64,000 bases of DNA from Kosakonia sacchari SP1 (GCF_000300455.3 NZ_CP007215.2:124001-188000), one strand, 5' to 3'; positions 9,159-20,500 are shown, numbered from the stretch's first letter. Numbers and translations are program-made. The notes: generated by a model not told the origin, from the letters alone.

Positions 9159-10810
9159 GGGATCATCCAGGTCAGTACATAGGCCTGAAGTGTCGTGATC
9201 ACCCCCACCATGCAGGTGAAAATCAGGCTGTGTTTAACAGTAAAACGGAACAGGTCGGATTCTTTACCCACCAGCCCCACCGCCGCACAGGCAATGGCGA
9301 TCGACTGCGGCGAAATCATCTTGCCGGTAACGCCGCCGGTGGTATTCGCCGCCACCATCAGCACATCCGACACGCCAATTTGCTGCGCCGCCGTGGCTTG
9401 CAGCGCGGCGAACAGCGCATTGGATGAGGTATCTGAACCGGTCAGGAAAACCCCCAGCCAGCCGAGAAATGGCGAGAAAAACGGGAAGGCGCTACCGGTA
9501 TGCGCCAGTGCCAGCGCCAGCGTGGATGACAGCCCGGAATAGTTAGAGATAAAGGCGAACGCCAGCACCATACCAATCGAGTAAATCGGCAGCGCCAGAT
9601 CACGCAGCGTGCTGGTAAACGTCGTGACGGCATCCTTCGGCTTCATGCGCAGCCAGATAATCGACAAAATGGCGGCGAACAGAATGGCGGTGCCGGTGGC
9701 GGAGAACCAGTCAAATTTATACACCGCAGCATAAGGCGTAGCGGCGCTAACCACTGGCGGCATCCGCGCGACCAGCTTGTCGAGGTGTGGTACAGAAATG
9801 GTGAATACCCAGTCATACAGCGCACCGCCAGGGGCAAACAGCGCCTTAAACGGCGGCACGCTCCACAGCGTCACGGTAGTGGTCAAAAACAGAAATGGCG
9901 ACCAGGCGCGCAGGATCTGCCCGCCGCTGTATTGGGTACGTTTCAAATCGAGATCGACCTGCGATGCGCCCATATCGCCGAAGCGGAAGATGCGCACCGG
10001 ACGCCAGCGCTTGAGGAACAACGTCAGGCAGACCAGCGAAACCAGCGACGAGATGATGTCCGGCAGTTCCGGGCCGATAAAGTTGGAACTCAGATACTGG
10101 GCGATAGCAAACGAGCCGCCCGCGACAATCACCGCCGGCCAGGTCTCTTTTATGCCGCGCCAGCCATCCATAATCGCCATGATCCAGAACAGCACGATAA
10201 TGGTCAGGAACGGTAACTGGCGGCCAACCATCTGGCCGATTTCAAAGCTGTCCAGCCCGGTAACCTGCCCGGCCACCAGAATTGGAATGCCCATTGCGCC
10301 AAAGGCGACCGGCGCGGTGTTAACGATCAGACACAGGCCCGCAGCATACAGCGGGTTAAAACCTAAACCCACCAGCAACGCGGCGGTAATGGCGACCGGC
10401 GCGCCAAATCCGGCAGCCCCTTCCAGAAACGCGCCGAAAGAGAAGCCGACAATCAACATTTGCAGACGCTGGTCTGGGGTAATCGACAAAATCGAAGAGC
10501 GAATGATGTCGAACTGCCCGGTTTTGACCGAGATTTTGTAGACAAAAACGGCGGCGATAATGATCCACGCAATCGGCCACAATCCGTAGAAAAAACCATA
10601 AAACACCGAGGCCAGCGCGTGATCGAGCGGCATACGGTAAAACAGCAGCGCCACGCCAAGGGCGATAACGACAGTCCAACTGGCAGCGACATAGCCTTTC
10701 AGTTTGAGCTTTATCAGCGCAAAAAAGAAAAACAGGATCGGTAGCGAGGCAATTAAGCTGGAAAGCCAAAGGTTGCCAGCCGGGTCGTAATTCTGTTGCC
10801 AGAGATTCAT
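9155..10810 (-). CDS. lldP: L-lactate permease
   Basis: 551 aa polytopic inner-membrane protein of the LctP family that imports L-lactate (also D-lactate and glycolate in E. coli) with protons. About 12-14 hydrophobic segments span the whole length. Family hallmarks such as [19 protein letters not shown] and [13 protein letters not shown] are present. First gene of lldPRD; the promoter and both LldR operators lie directly upstream. Confidence 0.98.
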   Translation of the reverse strand: MNLWQQNYDPAGNLWLSSLIASLPILFFFFALIKLKLKGYVAASWTVVIALGVALLFYRMPLDHALASVFYGFFYGLWPIAWIIIAAVFVYKISVKTGQFDIIRSSILSITPDQRLQMLIVGFSFGAFLEGAAGFGAPVAITAALLVGLGFNPLYAAGLCLIVNTAPVAFGAMGIPILVAGQVTGLDSFEIGQMVGRQLPFLTIIVLFWIMAIMDGWRGIKETWPAVIVAGGSFAIAQYLSSNFIGPELPDIISSLVSLVCLTLFLKRWRPVRIFRFGDMGASQVDLDLKRTQYSGGQILRAWSPFLFLTTTVTLWSVPPFKALFAPGGALYDWVFTISVPHLDKLVARMPPVVSAATPYAAVYKFDWFSATGTAILFAAILSIIWLRMKPKDAVTTFTSTLRDLALPIYSIGMVLAFAFISNYSGLSSTLALALAHTGSAFPFFSPFLGWLGVFLTGSDTSSNALFAALQATAAQQIGVSDVLMVAANTTGGVTGKMISPQSIAIACAAVGLVGKESDLFRFTVKHSLIFTCMVGVITTLQAYVLTWMIP

Positions 10811-10885
10811 GCAGGTCTCCTGAGAACCACAACAAAACCGGCGAGCGGCAAGTCTGCGCTTAGCTCTGCGTCACATGTTTTGTAA

Positions 10886-10902
10886 AAGTGGTCCTGCCAG
10901 TT
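10886..10902 (-). promoter_or_regulatory. Proximal LldR operator
   Basis: TGGTCCTGCCA with flanking bases forms an imperfect palindrome of the FadR-family type TGGTnnnACCA. It lies about 80 bp upstream of lldP and resembles the downstream of the two LldR operators known in E. coli. The half-sites are weaker than in the distal copy. Confidence 0.6.
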
Positions 10903-11010
10903 GGGTTGTGTAGGGGTTGTGATAACGAATGGTTATCCAGATGTTGCCGACAAGCAATATATCTGTGACGGGATTTGATGGATTTGTGAACCAGAGAAAG
11001 GAACAGCAGG

Positions 11011-11027
11011 AATTGGTAGGGCCAATT
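11011..11027 (-). promoter_or_regulatory. Distal LldR operator
   Basis: AATTGGTAGGGCCAATT is a near-perfect palindrome, essentially the E. coli LldR operator sequence as I remember it. It lies about 200 bp upstream of lldP and roughly 120 bp from the proximal site, compatible with the DNA-looping model for lldPRD control. Confidence 0.8.
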
Positions 11028-11066
11028 TAACAACCCCTGGCGCTAGCAGGCGGCCAGGGTTGTTAA
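11027..11066 (-). terminator. Terminator-like hairpin after yibL
   Basis: TTAACAACCCCTGGC (11027-11041) pairs with GCCAGGGTTGTTAA (11053-11066) with one bulged base. On the minus strand it sits 8 bp after the yibL stop and is followed by AAATTGG, so it lacks a strong U-tract. It separates yibL from the lldP promoter region. Confidence 0.6.
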
Positions 11067-11074
11067 AGCGAGGA

Positions 11075-11437
11075 TCAGAACTCGCTGTTGGCGAAGCCGG
11101 TCATTGCATCGAGGCCCATTTCGCGGCCCAGCGCGGTCATCGGGTGGACAACCACCAGACCACGGACGCTTTTTTTCAGCTTGCCGAGGTCGGCCTGCTC
11201 TTTTTTGGTGATGGTGCGGCGAAACGGCATTTTCATCAGTTTCTGCGCTTCTTTGCTCAACTTTTGCGTGTACTGCTCACGCAGACGGGCGATTTCGCTT
11301 TCCAGCGTGGTTTTCTCTTTTTCCAGTTCCGCGTATTTTTCCGCTGCGTCAACTAAGGAGAGATCCGCCTGCTGGTGGCGAATCGCGTCGAGGCGGTCGC
11401 TCAGACGCTTGATTTCGTTTTTTTCGACTTCTTTCAT
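11075..11437 (-). CDS. yibL: YibL family ribosome-associated protein
   Basis: 120 aa, highly charged, with a predicted coiled coil in the first 60 residues ([19 protein letters not shown]) and a basic C-terminal half containing [19 protein letters not shown]. coli YibL is reported to co-purify with ribosomes; its role is not defined. I chose the ATG at 11437, which matches the family start [10 protein letters not shown], over a TTG three codons upstream. It follows mtlR by 55 bp on the same strand. The small gene yibT that lies between them in E. coli is not present here. Confidence 0.93.
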   Translation of the reverse strand: MKEVEKNEIKRLSDRLDAIRHQQADLSLVDAAEKYAELEKEKTTLESEIARLREQYTQKLSKEAQKLMKMPFRRTITKKEQADLGKLKKSVRGLVVVHPMTALGREMGLDAMTGFANSEF

Positions 11438-11492
11438 GGGGCTCAATTCGTTGGGGAGTAAAACGATAAGGATACAGTATTTATGGCGAAGG

Positions 11493-12083
11493 TTATTTCT
11501 GGAATGCTTTTTTTAAGCTGATACGGGAAATAAGCTCGGTCAGAGAGAGCACCATGGTTGAACGCACGACTTGCTGGTAGCGCTGTTTTTGCATGGCCAA
11601 AAGCCTTGTGTCACTGGTATCAAACACCGGCGTTGGCGGCAGGGCGGCAACGCAGTGCAGCTCACCAAACGGCCCGAGGATCTCATCATCGGTAAACGCG
11701 TACTCTGTGCCATCGTGGTTGAGCTCTTCACGCAGCGCCATCAACAGCTCGGCGTCTTCGTATTCCGGGCGGGAGATGACACCCAGACCGTAAATCAGCT
11801 TTAAACGCACGGACAAATTGCCCAGCGGTCCATCTCCGTCAAGCAGCGGCTCTACAGCGTATTTCACCGCGTAGTCATCTTTGCGAAATACCTGCAACAC
11901 CAGAATATTGATAGCTTCGTTGAGTAACTCAACGGCGGCGATCAAAAAGCTTCGCACGGTTTTGCCAGCATTCAGACGCTCGAGAACACGGTTTTCGAAA
12001 GCCTGCGTTTTTTCCATTATTGCCTGCATATCTGACAATTTCGTTAACTGGCGCGGGGTTTCCCGCGCCATCGTCGGCATCAT
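11493..12083 (-). CDS. mtlR: Mannitol operon repressor MtlR
   Basis: 196 aa all-helical protein of the MtlR family, which represses mtlAD expression but has no recognisable DNA-binding helix-turn-helix. The conserved core [29 protein letters not shown] and the motif [19 protein letters not shown] are intact. The first 18 residues diverge from E. coli. The start ATG overlaps the mtlD stop codon by 4 bp, giving translational coupling. Confidence 0.97.
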   Translation of the reverse strand: MMPTMARETPRQLTKLSDMQAIMEKTQAFENRVLERLNAGKTVRSFLIAAVELLNEAINILVLQVFRKDDYAVKYAVEPLLDGDGPLGNLSVRLKLIYGLGVISRPEYEDAELLMALREELNHDGTEYAFTDDEILGPFGELHCVAALPPTPVFDTSDTRLLAMQKQRYQQVVRSTMVLSLTELISRISLKKAFQK

Positions 12084-13228
12084 GCCCTGGCGTTATAGGC
12101 GCTGACGGCTTCGTTAACGACCGGGCTGTTAGCATCCAGGCCTGAAACCTGCGCCAGCGCGGCTTGCGGGCCTTTCTCTTCGATAAGCTGAGCCAGCTCC
12201 TGCGCCTGCGGATCCTGCTCGCTGCGGTAATGCATAGCAGCGGCAATGCCTTTCACCAGGTTCGCGTGCGGCAGGTTGTACTCCAGCGTGCCGAGCAGCG
12301 GTTTGATCAGGCGATCGCCCGCGCTCAGTTTACGCAGCGGTTGACGACCTACGCGCTCAACATCGTCTTTCAGATAAGGGTTTTCAAAACGGCCCAGGAT
12401 TTTCTGAATATACGCAGCATGCTTGTCGGCATCGAAGCCATAACGTTTGATCAGCACCGCGCCACTCTCTTCCATTGCGCCTTTCACAACCGCACGGATG
12501 CTGGCATCCAGAATGGCGTCGCGAATGGTTTGATGGCCGGTCTGTTTTCCAAGGTACGCGGTTATAGCATGCCCGGTATTCAGCGTGAAGAGCTTACGTT
12601 CAACAAATGCCATCAGGTTATCAGTTAATTCCATGCCCGGAATGTTCGGCAGCGTGCCTTTGAACTGGGTTTTGTCGACAATCCACTCGCTGAAGGTTTC
12701 CACCGTCACTTCCAGCGGATCGTTGGTAGCGGATGCAGACGGCGGAACAATACGGTCAACGGCGGAATCCACGAAGCCAACATGCTCTTCAACCCAGGCT
12801 TTGTCGGCGTCCGCTAACGCGGCAATAACATGGCCTTTTAACTGCGTGGTGCCGCGCACCATATTTTCACAAGCGATAATGTTCAGCGGCGTGTTAATGC
12901 CCTGTGCTTTACGTTTTGCCAGACCTTTGGCGATAGCCGGGGCGATGCGTTCCAGCACCACCGGACCGACCGCCGTGGTCACCAGATCAACGCTCGCAAT
13001 CAGGTCGATAACCTCGTCGCCAATGCTGCTCACGGCGTTAACGCCGGAGACGGTATCGACCTGCTCTTTTTCACCAACCACATGCACCTGATAGCTATGA
13101 CGGGCATTAAGGGCGTCGAGCACCACCTGATTCACATCGGCGAACGTCAGTTCAATCCCCGCGTCGGCGAGCAACTTGCCGATAAAGCCACGTCCGATAT
13201 TACCTGCGCCAAAATGCAATGCTTTCAT
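12080..13228 (-). CDS. mtlD: Mannitol-1-phosphate 5-dehydrogenase
   Basis: 382 aa, exactly the E. coli length. NAD-dependent oxidation of mannitol 1-phosphate to fructose 6-phosphate. The N-terminal motif [13 protein letters not shown] binds NAD, and the catalytic region contains the conserved Lys in the [11 protein letters not shown] helix and the [13 protein letters not shown] segment. The frame is open 23 codons further upstream, but the ATG at 13228 begins the family sequence. Middle gene of mtlADR. Confidence 0.98.
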   Translation of the reverse strand: MKALHFGAGNIGRGFIGKLLADAGIELTFADVNQVVLDALNARHSYQVHVVGEKEQVDTVSGVNAVSSIGDEVIDLIASVDLVTTAVGPVVLERIAPAIAKGLAKRKAQGINTPLNIIACENMVRGTTQLKGHVIAALADADKAWVEEHVGFVDSAVDRIVPPSASATNDPLEVTVETFSEWIVDKTQFKGTLPNIPGMELTDNLMAFVERKLFTLNTGHAITAYLGKQTGHQTIRDAILDASIRAVVKGAMEESGAVLIKRYGFDADKHAAYIQKILGRFENPYLKDDVERVGRQPLRKLSAGDRLIKPLLGTLEYNLPHANLVKGIAAAMHYRSEQDPQAQELAQLIEEKGPQAALAQVSGLDANSPVVNEAVSAYNARA

Positions 13229-13257
13229 AGTCTTAACCTTCATCAATGTTTTTACCC

Positions 13258-13325
13258 GAGAGGGCTGGGGTGAGGAACCGCAAATATTTCCCCTCACCCT
13301 AGCCCTCTCCCCGTGGGGAGAGGGA
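13258..13325. repeat. Inverted repeat and nested hairpin between mtlA and mtlD
   Basis: An 18-bp arm (13258-13275) pairs with 13292-13309 with a single G-T type mismatch around a 16-nt loop. A second hairpin overlaps the right arm, with CTCTCCCC pairing with GGGGAGAG around a GT centre. This CCCTCACCCTAACCCTCTCC type of sequence is a dispersed intergenic repeat in many enterobacteria. A similar short hairpin occurs between dppA and dppB (61481-61505). It probably affects mRNA stability and the ratio of mtlA to mtlD expression. Confidence 0.7.
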
Positions 13326-13335
13326 GGAAAACCGA

Positions 13336-15243
13336 TTACTTGCCGAGCAGTGCCAGCACTTCTTCAACGCTGGTGGTGTTCGCCAGACGCTGAATCACGG
13401 TCTCGTCATCCAGCGCGTTGGTGAGGCTGGTGATGACCTGGATGTGCTCATTGTTACGTGCCGCGATGCCAATCACCAGACGGGCGATGTCATCTTCGTC
13501 TTCACCGAAGCGGACACCTTCTGGGTACTGGCAGAACACCACGCCGGTTTTCAGCACGCGATCTTTCGCTTCCACTGTGCCGTGCGGTACCGCGATGGAC
13601 TCACCCAGATAGGTCGGGGTCAGTTTTTCGCGTTCCAGCATGGCATCGACATATTCCGGCTGAACGTAGCCGCCTTTGACCAGTTGCTCACCGGCAAAAC
13701 GGATGGCTTCTTCTTTGTTGCTCGCGGTGCGACCAAGGAAGATATTCTCTGCGCTCAGTTTGAACAGGTTACTATTCGGAGCATCGAAACTATCTTGCAG
13801 GCTGCTGGTGACTTTGGCTTCGTTGTCAGTGTGGCGCTGTGCGGCAACAAGACGTTCAGTCAGGTTGGTGTACAGGCCGCTGTCGAGGAAGTTAGTCAGC
13901 GAAATGTGTTGCGCCTGTGGTGCCTGGCGCATGGCACGCTCGGTCAGATCGCGGTGCGTAATCACCAGGTCAACGTCAGACGGCAGGCTGTTAATGGCGC
14001 TGTTGGTGACAGAGATGTTGGTCAGACCCGCATCCTGTACTTTCTTACGCAGCACGCCCGCGCCCATGGCACTGGAACCCATACCGGCGTCACAAGCGAC
14101 GATGATTTTACGCACATGGCTCAGGTCGTTGGTCACGTCGCCCGCCGCCAGCGGGGTAGCGCCTTTAGACTCTGCTTTCATTTCGTGAATACGACGGGTT
14201 GCTTCTTGCAGGTCTTCGTCGTCTTTCACTTTGCTGGTTTTCAGCAGGATGGAAGAGATAACGAAAGAGACAATCAGTGCAGCGAAGATAGCCGCCAGGT
14301 TCGCGAAGTACGCGCCTTTTGGTGTCATTGCCAGCACGGCCAGGATGGAACCCGGAGAAGCCGGAGAAACCAGGCCGCCGTTCAGCACGCTCAGGGTGAA
14401 CACGCCAGTCATACCGCCGAGGATAACAGCAAGCAGCAGACGCGGGTTCATCAGTACATATGGGAAGTAAATTTCGTGGATACCACCCAGGAAGTGGATG
14501 ATAGCCGCGCCGCCAGCAGACTGTTTAGCACTACCGCGACCAAAGAACATGTACGCCAGCAGCACGCCCATACCCGGACCCGGGTTCGCTTCGATCAGGA
14601 AGAAGATGGACTTGCCGAGATCATGCGATTGCTGGATACCCAACGGTGAGAAGATACCGTGGTTGATGGCGTTGTTGAGGAACAGGATTTTCGCCGGTTC
14701 GACAAAAATAGACGCCAGCGGCAGCATTTCGTGCGCAACCATGAAGTTAACGCCCGCCGCCAGAACTTTGGACAGCACTTCAACCGCAGGACCAATGCCG
14801 AGGAACGCCAGGATGGCGAGGATCATACCGATGATGCCAGCGGAGAAGTTGTTCACCAGCATTTCGAAACCGGATTTGATCTTACCGTCGACCCAGTTAT
14901 CAAAGTGTTTAATCGCCCAGCCGCCAAGCGGGCCTGCGATCATTGCGCCGAGGAACATCGGCATATCCGCACCAACGATAACGCCCATGGTGGTGATCGC
15001 GCCGACTACGCCGCCACGATCGCCGCCCACCAGACGACCACCGGTGTAACCGATGAGCAGCGGCAGCAGATAAGTAATCATTGGGCCAACGAGTTTTGCC
15101 AGCGTCTCGTTCGGCAACCACCCTGTAGGAATAAACAATGCGGTGATGATCCCCCACGCGATGAACGCGCCGATATTCGGCATCACCATATTGCTGAGAA
15201 AACGACCAAAGCTTTGCACCTTGATCTTGATATCGGATGACAT
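13336..15243 (-). CDS. mtlA: PTS mannitol transporter, EIICBA
   Basis: 635 aa inner-membrane protein that imports and phosphorylates mannitol. Domain order: membrane EIIC (about 1-335), EIIB (about 375-470; phosphocysteine in the motif [14 protein letters not shown]), EIIA (about 490-635; phosphohistidine in [10 protein letters not shown]). First gene of the mtlADR operon, downstream of a long control region carrying four strong CRP sites. Confidence 0.98.
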   Translation of the reverse strand: MSSDIKIKVQSFGRFLSNMVMPNIGAFIAWGIITALFIPTGWLPNETLAKLVGPMITYLLPLLIGYTGGRLVGGDRGGVVGAITTMGVIVGADMPMFLGAMIAGPLGGWAIKHFDNWVDGKIKSGFEMLVNNFSAGIIGMILAILAFLGIGPAVEVLSKVLAAGVNFMVAHEMLPLASIFVEPAKILFLNNAINHGIFSPLGIQQSHDLGKSIFFLIEANPGPGMGVLLAYMFFGRGSAKQSAGGAAIIHFLGGIHEIYFPYVLMNPRLLLAVILGGMTGVFTLSVLNGGLVSPASPGSILAVLAMTPKGAYFANLAAIFAALIVSFVISSILLKTSKVKDDEDLQEATRRIHEMKAESKGATPLAAGDVTNDLSHVRKIIVACDAGMGSSAMGAGVLRKKVQDAGLTNISVTNSAINSLPSDVDLVITHRDLTERAMRQAPQAQHISLTNFLDSGLYTNLTERLVAAQRHTDNEAKVTSSLQDSFDAPNSNLFKLSAENIFLGRTASNKEEAIRFAGEQLVKGGYVQPEYVDAMLEREKLTPTYLGESIAVPHGTVEAKDRVLKTGVVFCQYPEGVRFGEDEDDIARLVIGIAARNNEHIQVITSLTNALDDETVIQRLANTTSVEEVLALLGK

Positions 15244-15389
15244 AAAACACCCCTTCTTATGTTTGCTATCGCACAGGCCGGAAGCCCGAGGTTTTTTGTT
15301 AACGTGGCGGCAGAGGTAGCCGGACCTGGGTTATCTGTGAGGCGAAATCTCGCACCGAATCGCGTAGCTGTCCAGATGGTGTGCTTTTG

Positions 15390-15405
15390 TGTGACTCAGA
15401 TCACA
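15390..15405. promoter_or_regulatory. CRP site 1 upstream of mtlA
   Basis: TGTGACTCAGATCACA is a full match to both TGTGA and TCACA half-sites with the correct 6-bp spacer. It is the CRP site closest to mtlA, about 150 bp before the start codon. The 514-bp mtlA-yibF gap holds this and three more sites, and no gene. Confidence 0.85.
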
Positions 15406-15433
15406 CTAACGTAGGGGGTATGCCACCATTTAG

Positions 15434-15449
15434 TGTGATATTTGTCACA
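15434..15449. promoter_or_regulatory. CRP site 2 upstream of mtlA
   Basis: TGTGATATTTGTCACA matches both half-sites exactly. Part of the multi-site CRP array expected for the mannitol operon. Confidence 0.85.
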
Positions 15450-15506
15450 TAAAATCAGTGTAAAAAAAGAACAAAGCGCAAAATCTGAACGTTATGAGCC
15501 TGTAAG

Positions 15507-15522
15507 TGTGATGTTATTCACA
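15507..15522. promoter_or_regulatory. CRP site 3 upstream of mtlA
   Basis: TGTGATGTTATTCACA matches TGTGA exactly and TCACA exactly with a 6-bp spacer. Confidence 0.82.
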
Positions 15523-15550
15523 TTTTATGCGCGATGGTTTGTTATGTATT

Positions 15551-15566
15551 TGTGATATAGATCACA
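15551..15566. promoter_or_regulatory. CRP site 4 upstream of mtlA
   Basis: TGTGATATAGATCACA is a near-ideal palindromic CRP site. It is the most distal from mtlA (about 310 bp) and lies about 190 bp before yibF, so it could also influence that divergent gene. Confidence 0.83.
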
Positions 15567-15757
15567 AGATATTTTCGTCAGGACTTTTCCGAATGTGATC
15601 GCCAGCAAACTGTGTTTTTGACGACCTGCAGAACCTGTAACTTCCTTTCACTGCCTGTTGCGATATGCACAGTAGCGGCAGAAGTTTTCATCTTGATGAA
15701 ACAATCTGCGCCCGCTCGTTCATACTTAGGTTTTTGTTGGCGAAAACGGAGAAGGCA

Positions 15758-16366
15758 ATGAAACTGATCGGCAGCTATACCAGTCCTTTTGTACGCAAAA
15801 TTTCGGTGATCCTGCTGGAAAAGGGCATCACCTTCGAATTTATCAATGAGCAGCCTTATAACGCCGTGAATGGCGTGGCGCAGTACAACCCGCTTGGCAA
15901 AGTACCGGCGCTGATAACCGATGATGGCGAAGTGTGGTTCGACTCGCCGATCATCGCGGAATACATTGATTTGCTAAATACCGCCCCGGCGATGTTGCCC
16001 ACCGATCGCAAAGCGGCACTGAAAATTCGCCAACTGGAAGCGCTGGCTGACGGCATTATGGATGCGGCGCTGGTCTCGGTTCGCGAGCTGGCGCGCCCGG
16101 TCGAACAGCAGTCGGAGACTGAACTGTTACGCCAGCGGGAAAAGGTTTCGCGCGGTCTGGACGCGCTGGAAAGCTATCTTAAAGACGGCACGCTGAGCGT
16201 GGATGACTTGAATCTGGCGACGGTGGCAATCGCCTGCGCGATTAGTTACCTCAATTTCCGCCATGTTTCGCCCGGCTGGTGTGTTGATCGCCCACTGCTG
16301 GTAAAGCTGGTGGAAAATCTTTTCCAGCGCGAGAGTTTCGCCCGCACCGAACCGCCGAAGGCTTGA
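15758..16366 (+). CDS. yibF: Glutathione S-transferase-like protein YibF
   Basis: 202 aa. N-terminal thioredoxin-like domain (about 1-80) with [10 protein letters not shown], the cis-proline VPAL and the DSPIIAEYI glutathione gamma-glutamyl site; C-terminal helical domain (about 85-202). The physiological substrate is not known. I chose the ATG at 15758, where homology begins, over an upstream in-frame start 31 codons earlier. It precedes selA by 91 bp on the same strand, as in E. coli. Confidence 0.95.
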   Translation: MKLIGSYTSPFVRKISVILLEKGITFEFINEQPYNAVNGVAQYNPLGKVPALITDDGEVWFDSPIIAEYIDLLNTAPAMLPTDRKAALKIRQLEALADGIMDAALVSVRELARPVEQQSETELLRQREKVSRGLDALESYLKDGTLSVDDLNLATVAIACAISYLNFRHVSPGWCVDRPLLVKLVENLFQRESFARTEPPKA

Positions 16367-16457
16367 TAAGCATGATGTTCGCCTGAGCAAGTCACGGTAC
16401 AATCCCCTCACGTCAAACCCCCTGACGGGAGGGGGCAACTCATAGCCAGGCCTTTTC

Positions 16458-17834
16458 ATGACTACTCTTTACAGCCAGATCCCTTCGACCGATCGTCTGT
16501 TACGTGACGAGGCGTTCGCCACTTTATTAACCACTTTTGGCCACAGTCGCGTGGCGCAAACGCTGCGCCAGCTTCAGGACGAGGCGCGCGCGCAGATCCG
16601 CGACGCGCAGACATTGCCCGACTGGAGCCAGGATTGGGCGGCAGCGGCGCAACAGCGGCTGACACAAAGTGACAGCAGCGCGCTGCGCCCGGTGTTTAAC
16701 CTGAGCGGTACGGTGCTACACACCAACTTAGGCCGCGCGGTACAACCGCAGGCCGCCATTGATGCCGTCGCGCAGGTGATGGGCTCGCCGGTGACGCTTG
16801 AATACGATCTCGACGGCGCGGGGCGCGGTCATCGCGATCGCGCCCTGGCCGATCTTCTCTGTCAGCTTACCGGCGCGGAAGATGCCTGCATCGTCAATAA
16901 CAATGCCGCAGCGGTATTGCTGATGCTGGCGGCCACGGCGGCTGGCCGCGAAGTGGTGGTGTCGCGTGGTGAGCTGGTAGAAATTGGCGGCGCATTTCGC
17001 ATTCCGGACGTGATGCGCCAGGCGGGCTGTGTGCTGCACGAAGTCGGTACCACTAACCGCACGCATGCGAAAGATTACCGCCAGGCGATTAACGACAACA
17101 CCGCGCTGCTGATGAAAGTCCACACCAGTAATTACCATATCGAAGGCTTTACCAAAGCGGTGGATGAAGCGGAACTGGTGGTGCTGGGGGAAGAGCATGC
17201 GCTACCGGTGATTGTTGATCTCGGTAGTGGTTCGCTGGTCGATTTAAGCCGCTACGGTTTGCCGCAGGAACCGATGCCGCAGACATTGATTGCTGCCGGT
17301 GTGAGTCTGGTGAGTTTCTCCGGCGATAAACTGCTCGGCGGCCCGCAGGCGGGCATTATCGTGGGTAAAAAAGCGCTGATTGAGCAGTTGCAGCAACATC
17401 CGTTAAAACGCGCGCTGCGGGCGGATAAAATGACGCTGGCGGCGCTGGAGGCGACGTTACGCCTCTATCTGCACCCGGAAAAACTCACTGAGAACCTGCC
17501 GACGCTACGTTACTTAACCCGCCCGGAGGCGGAAATTCGCGAGCAGGCGCAGCGCTTATGCGCAGCGTTGACGGCGCGTTATCACGAATTTGAGTTGCGC
17601 GTGGAAACCTGCCTGTCACAAATTGGTAGCGGTTCGCTGCCTGTCGACAGGCTGCCAGGCGCGGCATTGACCTTTACCCCGCGCGACGGCGGTGGGCGTC
17701 GTGTAGAGGCGCTGGCCGCGCAGTGGCGGGCACTGCCGCAGCCGGTGATTGGCCGTATTTACGATGGTCGCCTGTGGCTGGACTGTCGCTGTGTTGATGA
17801 TGAATCCCGCTTGCTGGAGATGTTGCTGAAATGA
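16458..17834 (+). CDS. selA: L-seryl-tRNA(Sec) selenium transferase
   Basis: 458 aa PLP enzyme, decameric in E. coli. It converts Ser-tRNA(Sec) to Sec-tRNA(Sec) using selenophosphate. The PLP-binding lysine lies in the motif [13 protein letters not shown]. The N-terminal domain that binds the tRNA D-arm is present ([10 protein letters not shown]). Its stop codon overlaps the selB start by 4 bp, so the pair is coupled. Confidence 0.97.
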   Translation: MTTLYSQIPSTDRLLRDEAFATLLTTFGHSRVAQTLRQLQDEARAQIRDAQTLPDWSQDWAAAAQQRLTQSDSSALRPVFNLSGTVLHTNLGRAVQPQAAIDAVAQVMGSPVTLEYDLDGAGRGHRDRALADLLCQLTGAEDACIVNNNAAAVLLMLAATAAGREVVVSRGELVEIGGAFRIPDVMRQAGCVLHEVGTTNRTHAKDYRQAINDNTALLMKVHTSNYHIEGFTKAVDEAELVVLGEEHALPVIVDLGSGSLVDLSRYGLPQEPMPQTLIAAGVSLVSFSGDKLLGGPQAGIIVGKKALIEQLQQHPLKRALRADKMTLAALEATLRLYLHPEKLTENLPTLRYLTRPEAEIREQAQRLCAALTARYHEFELRVETCLSQIGSGSLPVDRLPGAALTFTPRDGGGRRVEALAAQWRALPQPVIGRIYDGRLWLDCRCVDDESRLLEMLLK

Positions 17835-19675
17835 TTATTGCCACTGCCGGGCATGTCGACCACGGCAAAACCACCCTGATTGAAGCGATTACGGGCGTGA
17901 ATGCCGATCGCCTGCCGGAAGAGAAAAAACGGGGTATGACCATCGATCTCGGTTATGCCTACTGGCCGCAGCCGGATGGCCGCGTGCCGGGTTTTATTGA
18001 TGTGCCAGGGCATGAAAAATTCCTCTCTAATATGCTGGCGGGCGTTGGTGGCATTGACCATGCGTTGCTGGTGGTGGCGTGTGACGATGGCGTCATGGCG
18101 CAGACGCGCGAGCATCTGGCGATTTTACAATTGACCGGTAACCCGTCGCTGACGGTAGCGCTAACGAAGGCTGACCGCGTGGATGAGGCGCGCATTGCCG
18201 ATGTGCGCGCGGAAGTCCAAAACACGCTCCAGGCCTTTGGTTACCCGCAGGCGACGCTGTTTGTTACCGCCGCTACGGAACAGCGCGGCATTGCTGAGCT
18301 GCGTGAACATCTGTTGCAGTTGCCGGAACGCGCGCATCCGGAGCATCAGCGTTTCCGCCTGGCGCTCGATCGCGCTTTCACGGTAAAAGGTGCGGGGCTG
18401 GTGGTGACGGGAACGGCGCTTTCCGGCGATGTCCGCGTGGGCGATACGCTGTGGCTGACCGGGGCGAATACACCGATGCGTGTGCGCGGGTTGCATGCGC
18501 AGAATCAACCTGTCGAGCACGCTCATGCCGGGCAGCGTATCGCACTGAATATTGCCGGTGATGCGGAAAAAGAGGCGCTCAGTCGCGGTGACTGGCTGTT
18601 GTCGCAGCAGCCCGACGAACCCACCGAGCGGCTGATTGTCGCGCTGCAAACCCACGTTCCGCTGACGCAATGGCAGCCATTGCATATTCACCATGCTGCC
18701 AGCCACGTTACCGGACGCGTGTCGCTGCTGGAAAATGGCCTTGCCGAACTGGTGCTTGATACGCCGCTGTGGCTGGCGGATAACGACCTGCTGGTGCTGC
18801 GTGATATCTCCGCACGCAGCACGCTGGCGGGCGCACGCGTGGTGACGCTGAACTCACCGCGTCGCGGCAAGCGCAAGGCAGATTACCTGGCGTGGATTGG
18901 TGAACTGGCGCAGGTCAAAGATGACGCCCAGGCGCTGGCCGTGCATTTATCGCGCGGGGCGGTGGATTTGCGTGCATTTGGCTGGGCGCGCCAGTTAAGC
19001 AGCATCGGTCTGGCGGCGCTACTCGATAACCCCGGTTTTATCCGCGCGGGGGATAACCTGCTTAATGCGCCGGTGGCAGCGCGCTGGCAGCGTAAGTTGC
19101 TGGACACGCTGGCGACTTACCATGAACAGCACCGCGAAGAGCCGGGTCCAGGGCGCGAACGCCTGCGACGCATGGCGCTGCCGATGGAAGATGAAGCGTT
19201 GGTATTAACGCTGATTGAACGCATGCGTGAGAGCGGCGATATCCACAGCCACCACGGCTGGCTGCACTTGCCGGAGCATAAAGCCGGTTTCAGCGACGAG
19301 CAGGCGCAGCTTTGGCAAAAAACCGCACCGCTGTTTGGCGACGAACCCTGGTGGGTGCGGGATTTAGCCCGTGAAGTTGGCGTCGATGAACAGGTAATGC
19401 GCGGCCTGCTGCGTCAGGCGGCGCAGCAGGGGCTGATTACGGCGATCGTTAAAGATCGTTATTACCGCAACGATCGCATAGTGACTTTTGCGAGCATGAT
19501 CCGCGATCTTGATGAAGCGCGCGGCTCTACCAGCGCGGCGGATTTTCGCGATACGTTGAATGTGGGGCGCAAACTGGCGATTCAAATCCTCGAGTATTTT
19601 GACCGCATTGGTTTTACCCGTCGCCGTGGTAATGACCACATCCTGCGCGACAAGGCGTTATTTCTCAAAGAGTGA
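17831..19675 (+). CDS. selB: Selenocysteine-specific elongation factor SelB
   Basis: 614 aa. GTPase domain at the N-terminus with GHVDHGKTT (residues 7-15), the DVPGHEKF G3 motif and TKAD; EF-Tu-like domains 2 and 3 (about 170-340); C-terminal winged-helix repeats (about 370-614) that bind the SECIS hairpin. It delivers Sec-tRNA to UGA codons. The C-terminal half diverges more from E. coli than the GTPase domain, as is usual. No selenoprotein gene is visible in this window. Confidence 0.97.
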   Translation: MIIATAGHVDHGKTTLIEAITGVNADRLPEEKKRGMTIDLGYAYWPQPDGRVPGFIDVPGHEKFLSNMLAGVGGIDHALLVVACDDGVMAQTREHLAILQLTGNPSLTVALTKADRVDEARIADVRAEVQNTLQAFGYPQATLFVTAATEQRGIAELREHLLQLPERAHPEHQRFRLALDRAFTVKGAGLVVTGTALSGDVRVGDTLWLTGANTPMRVRGLHAQNQPVEHAHAGQRIALNIAGDAEKEALSRGDWLLSQQPDEPTERLIVALQTHVPLTQWQPLHIHHAASHVTGRVSLLENGLAELVLDTPLWLADNDLLVLRDISARSTLAGARVVTLNSPRRGKRKADYLAWIGELAQVKDDAQALAVHLSRGAVDLRAFGWARQLSSIGLAALLDNPGFIRAGDNLLNAPVAARWQRKLLDTLATYHEQHREEPGPGRERLRRMALPMEDEALVLTLIERMRESGDIHSHHGWLHLPEHKAGFSDEQAQLWQKTAPLFGDEPWWVRDLAREVGVDEQVMRGLLRQAAQQGLITAIVKDRYYRNDRIVTFASMIRDLDEARGSTSAADFRDTLNVGRKLAIQILEYFDRIGFTRRRGNDHILRDKALFLKE

Positions 19676-20026
19676 TCAACGCTCAGGCTGGCGATTTTTC
19701 GCCAGCCGCATCATCCCTCGCAAAACCTTCTTACCGCAAGGAAGCGCTGGTCATCGCCTGCAATAACGTCCAGAACTCAACGGAAAATATGCCGTTAAGC
19801 GCAAAAAAACCGGCAACGGGTGCGAATTCTCTGGAACGTAATAAGCAGGCACAACATGCGCTGGCGAGCGGCTCCTGCACACCTTTAGTGGCATTTTGAA
19901 CGCGTGCTACAAATTGCCAAAAATGTTCAGGCAAATGACAAAACTGGCAGCTTTCCCGCTTGCGATCAAAGCATTGCGGCGGTTTTTCTGGCACCCTTGT
20001 CGTTTTCGTGCCCGGTGGAGTGGGGA
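19676..20026. other. selB-ysaA intergenic region
   Basis: 351 bases without a convincing gene. It starts with a hairpin (GGCTGGCGA against TCGCCAGCC, about 19686-19707) whose T-run lies in the loop rather than after the stem. An imperfect inverted repeat TTGCC-N11-GGCAA lies near 19914-19934. E. coli carries aldB, yiaY and the yiaJ-yiaW block between selB and ysaA; none of these is present here. Confidence 0.5.
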
Positions 20027-20500
20027 ATGAACCGTTTTATTATCGCTGATCCGGCCAAATGCATTGGCTGCCGTACCTGCGAAGTAGCGTGTGTGGTGTC
20101 GCATGAAGATAACCAGGACTGCTCGGGTGTGAAGCCCGCGACCTTTTCCGCACGCATCCGCGTGGTGAAAACCGGCGATTTCTCCTCCGCCGTCACCTGC
20201 CATCATTGCGAAGACGCGCCCTGCGCGAATGTCTGTCCGGTCGGTGCGATCGGGCGGGCCAACGGTGTGGTGCTGGTGGAGCAATCGCGCTGTATCGGCT
20301 GTAAAAGCTGCATGATTGCCTGCCCGTTTGGTGCCATGCAGGTGATGCGCGTTGAGAATCGGGCGCAGGCGCTGAAGTGCGATCTGTGCCAGCATCGCGA
20401 AAACGGCCCGGCCTGTGTCGACGCTTGCCCGACCAACGCGCTGCGTTGCATAAACCCGGTGCAGCTTCGTGAGAATCGGCTACAAAGCCAGCGGCTCTAG
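20027..20500 (+). CDS. ysaA: 4Fe-4S ferredoxin-like protein YsaA
   Basis: 157 aa with four Cys clusters of the CxxCxxCxxxC/P type: CIGCRTCEVAC near the start, CHHCEDAPCANVCP, CIGCKSCMIACP and CDLCQHRENGPACVDACP. This matches the HydN/YsaA electron-transfer family; the redox partner is unknown. I chose the ATG at 20027 because the family begins MNRFIIAD and a purine-rich GGAGTGGGG precedes it; the frame is open for 41 more codons upstream. The C-terminus after the last cluster is shorter than in E. coli. Confidence 0.92.
   Translation: MNRFIIADPAKCIGCRTCEVACVVSHEDNQDCSGVKPATFSARIRVVKTGDFSSAVTCHHCEDAPCANVCPVGAIGRANGVVLVEQSRCIGCKSCMIACPFGAMQVMRVENRAQALKCDLCQHRENGPACVDACPTNALRCINPVQLRENRLQSQRL

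Noticed and set aside
13444-14649. A 401-codon plus-strand open frame inside mtlA
   Set aside because: Antisense to mtlA, His/Gln-rich composition typical of shadow frames, no start signals.
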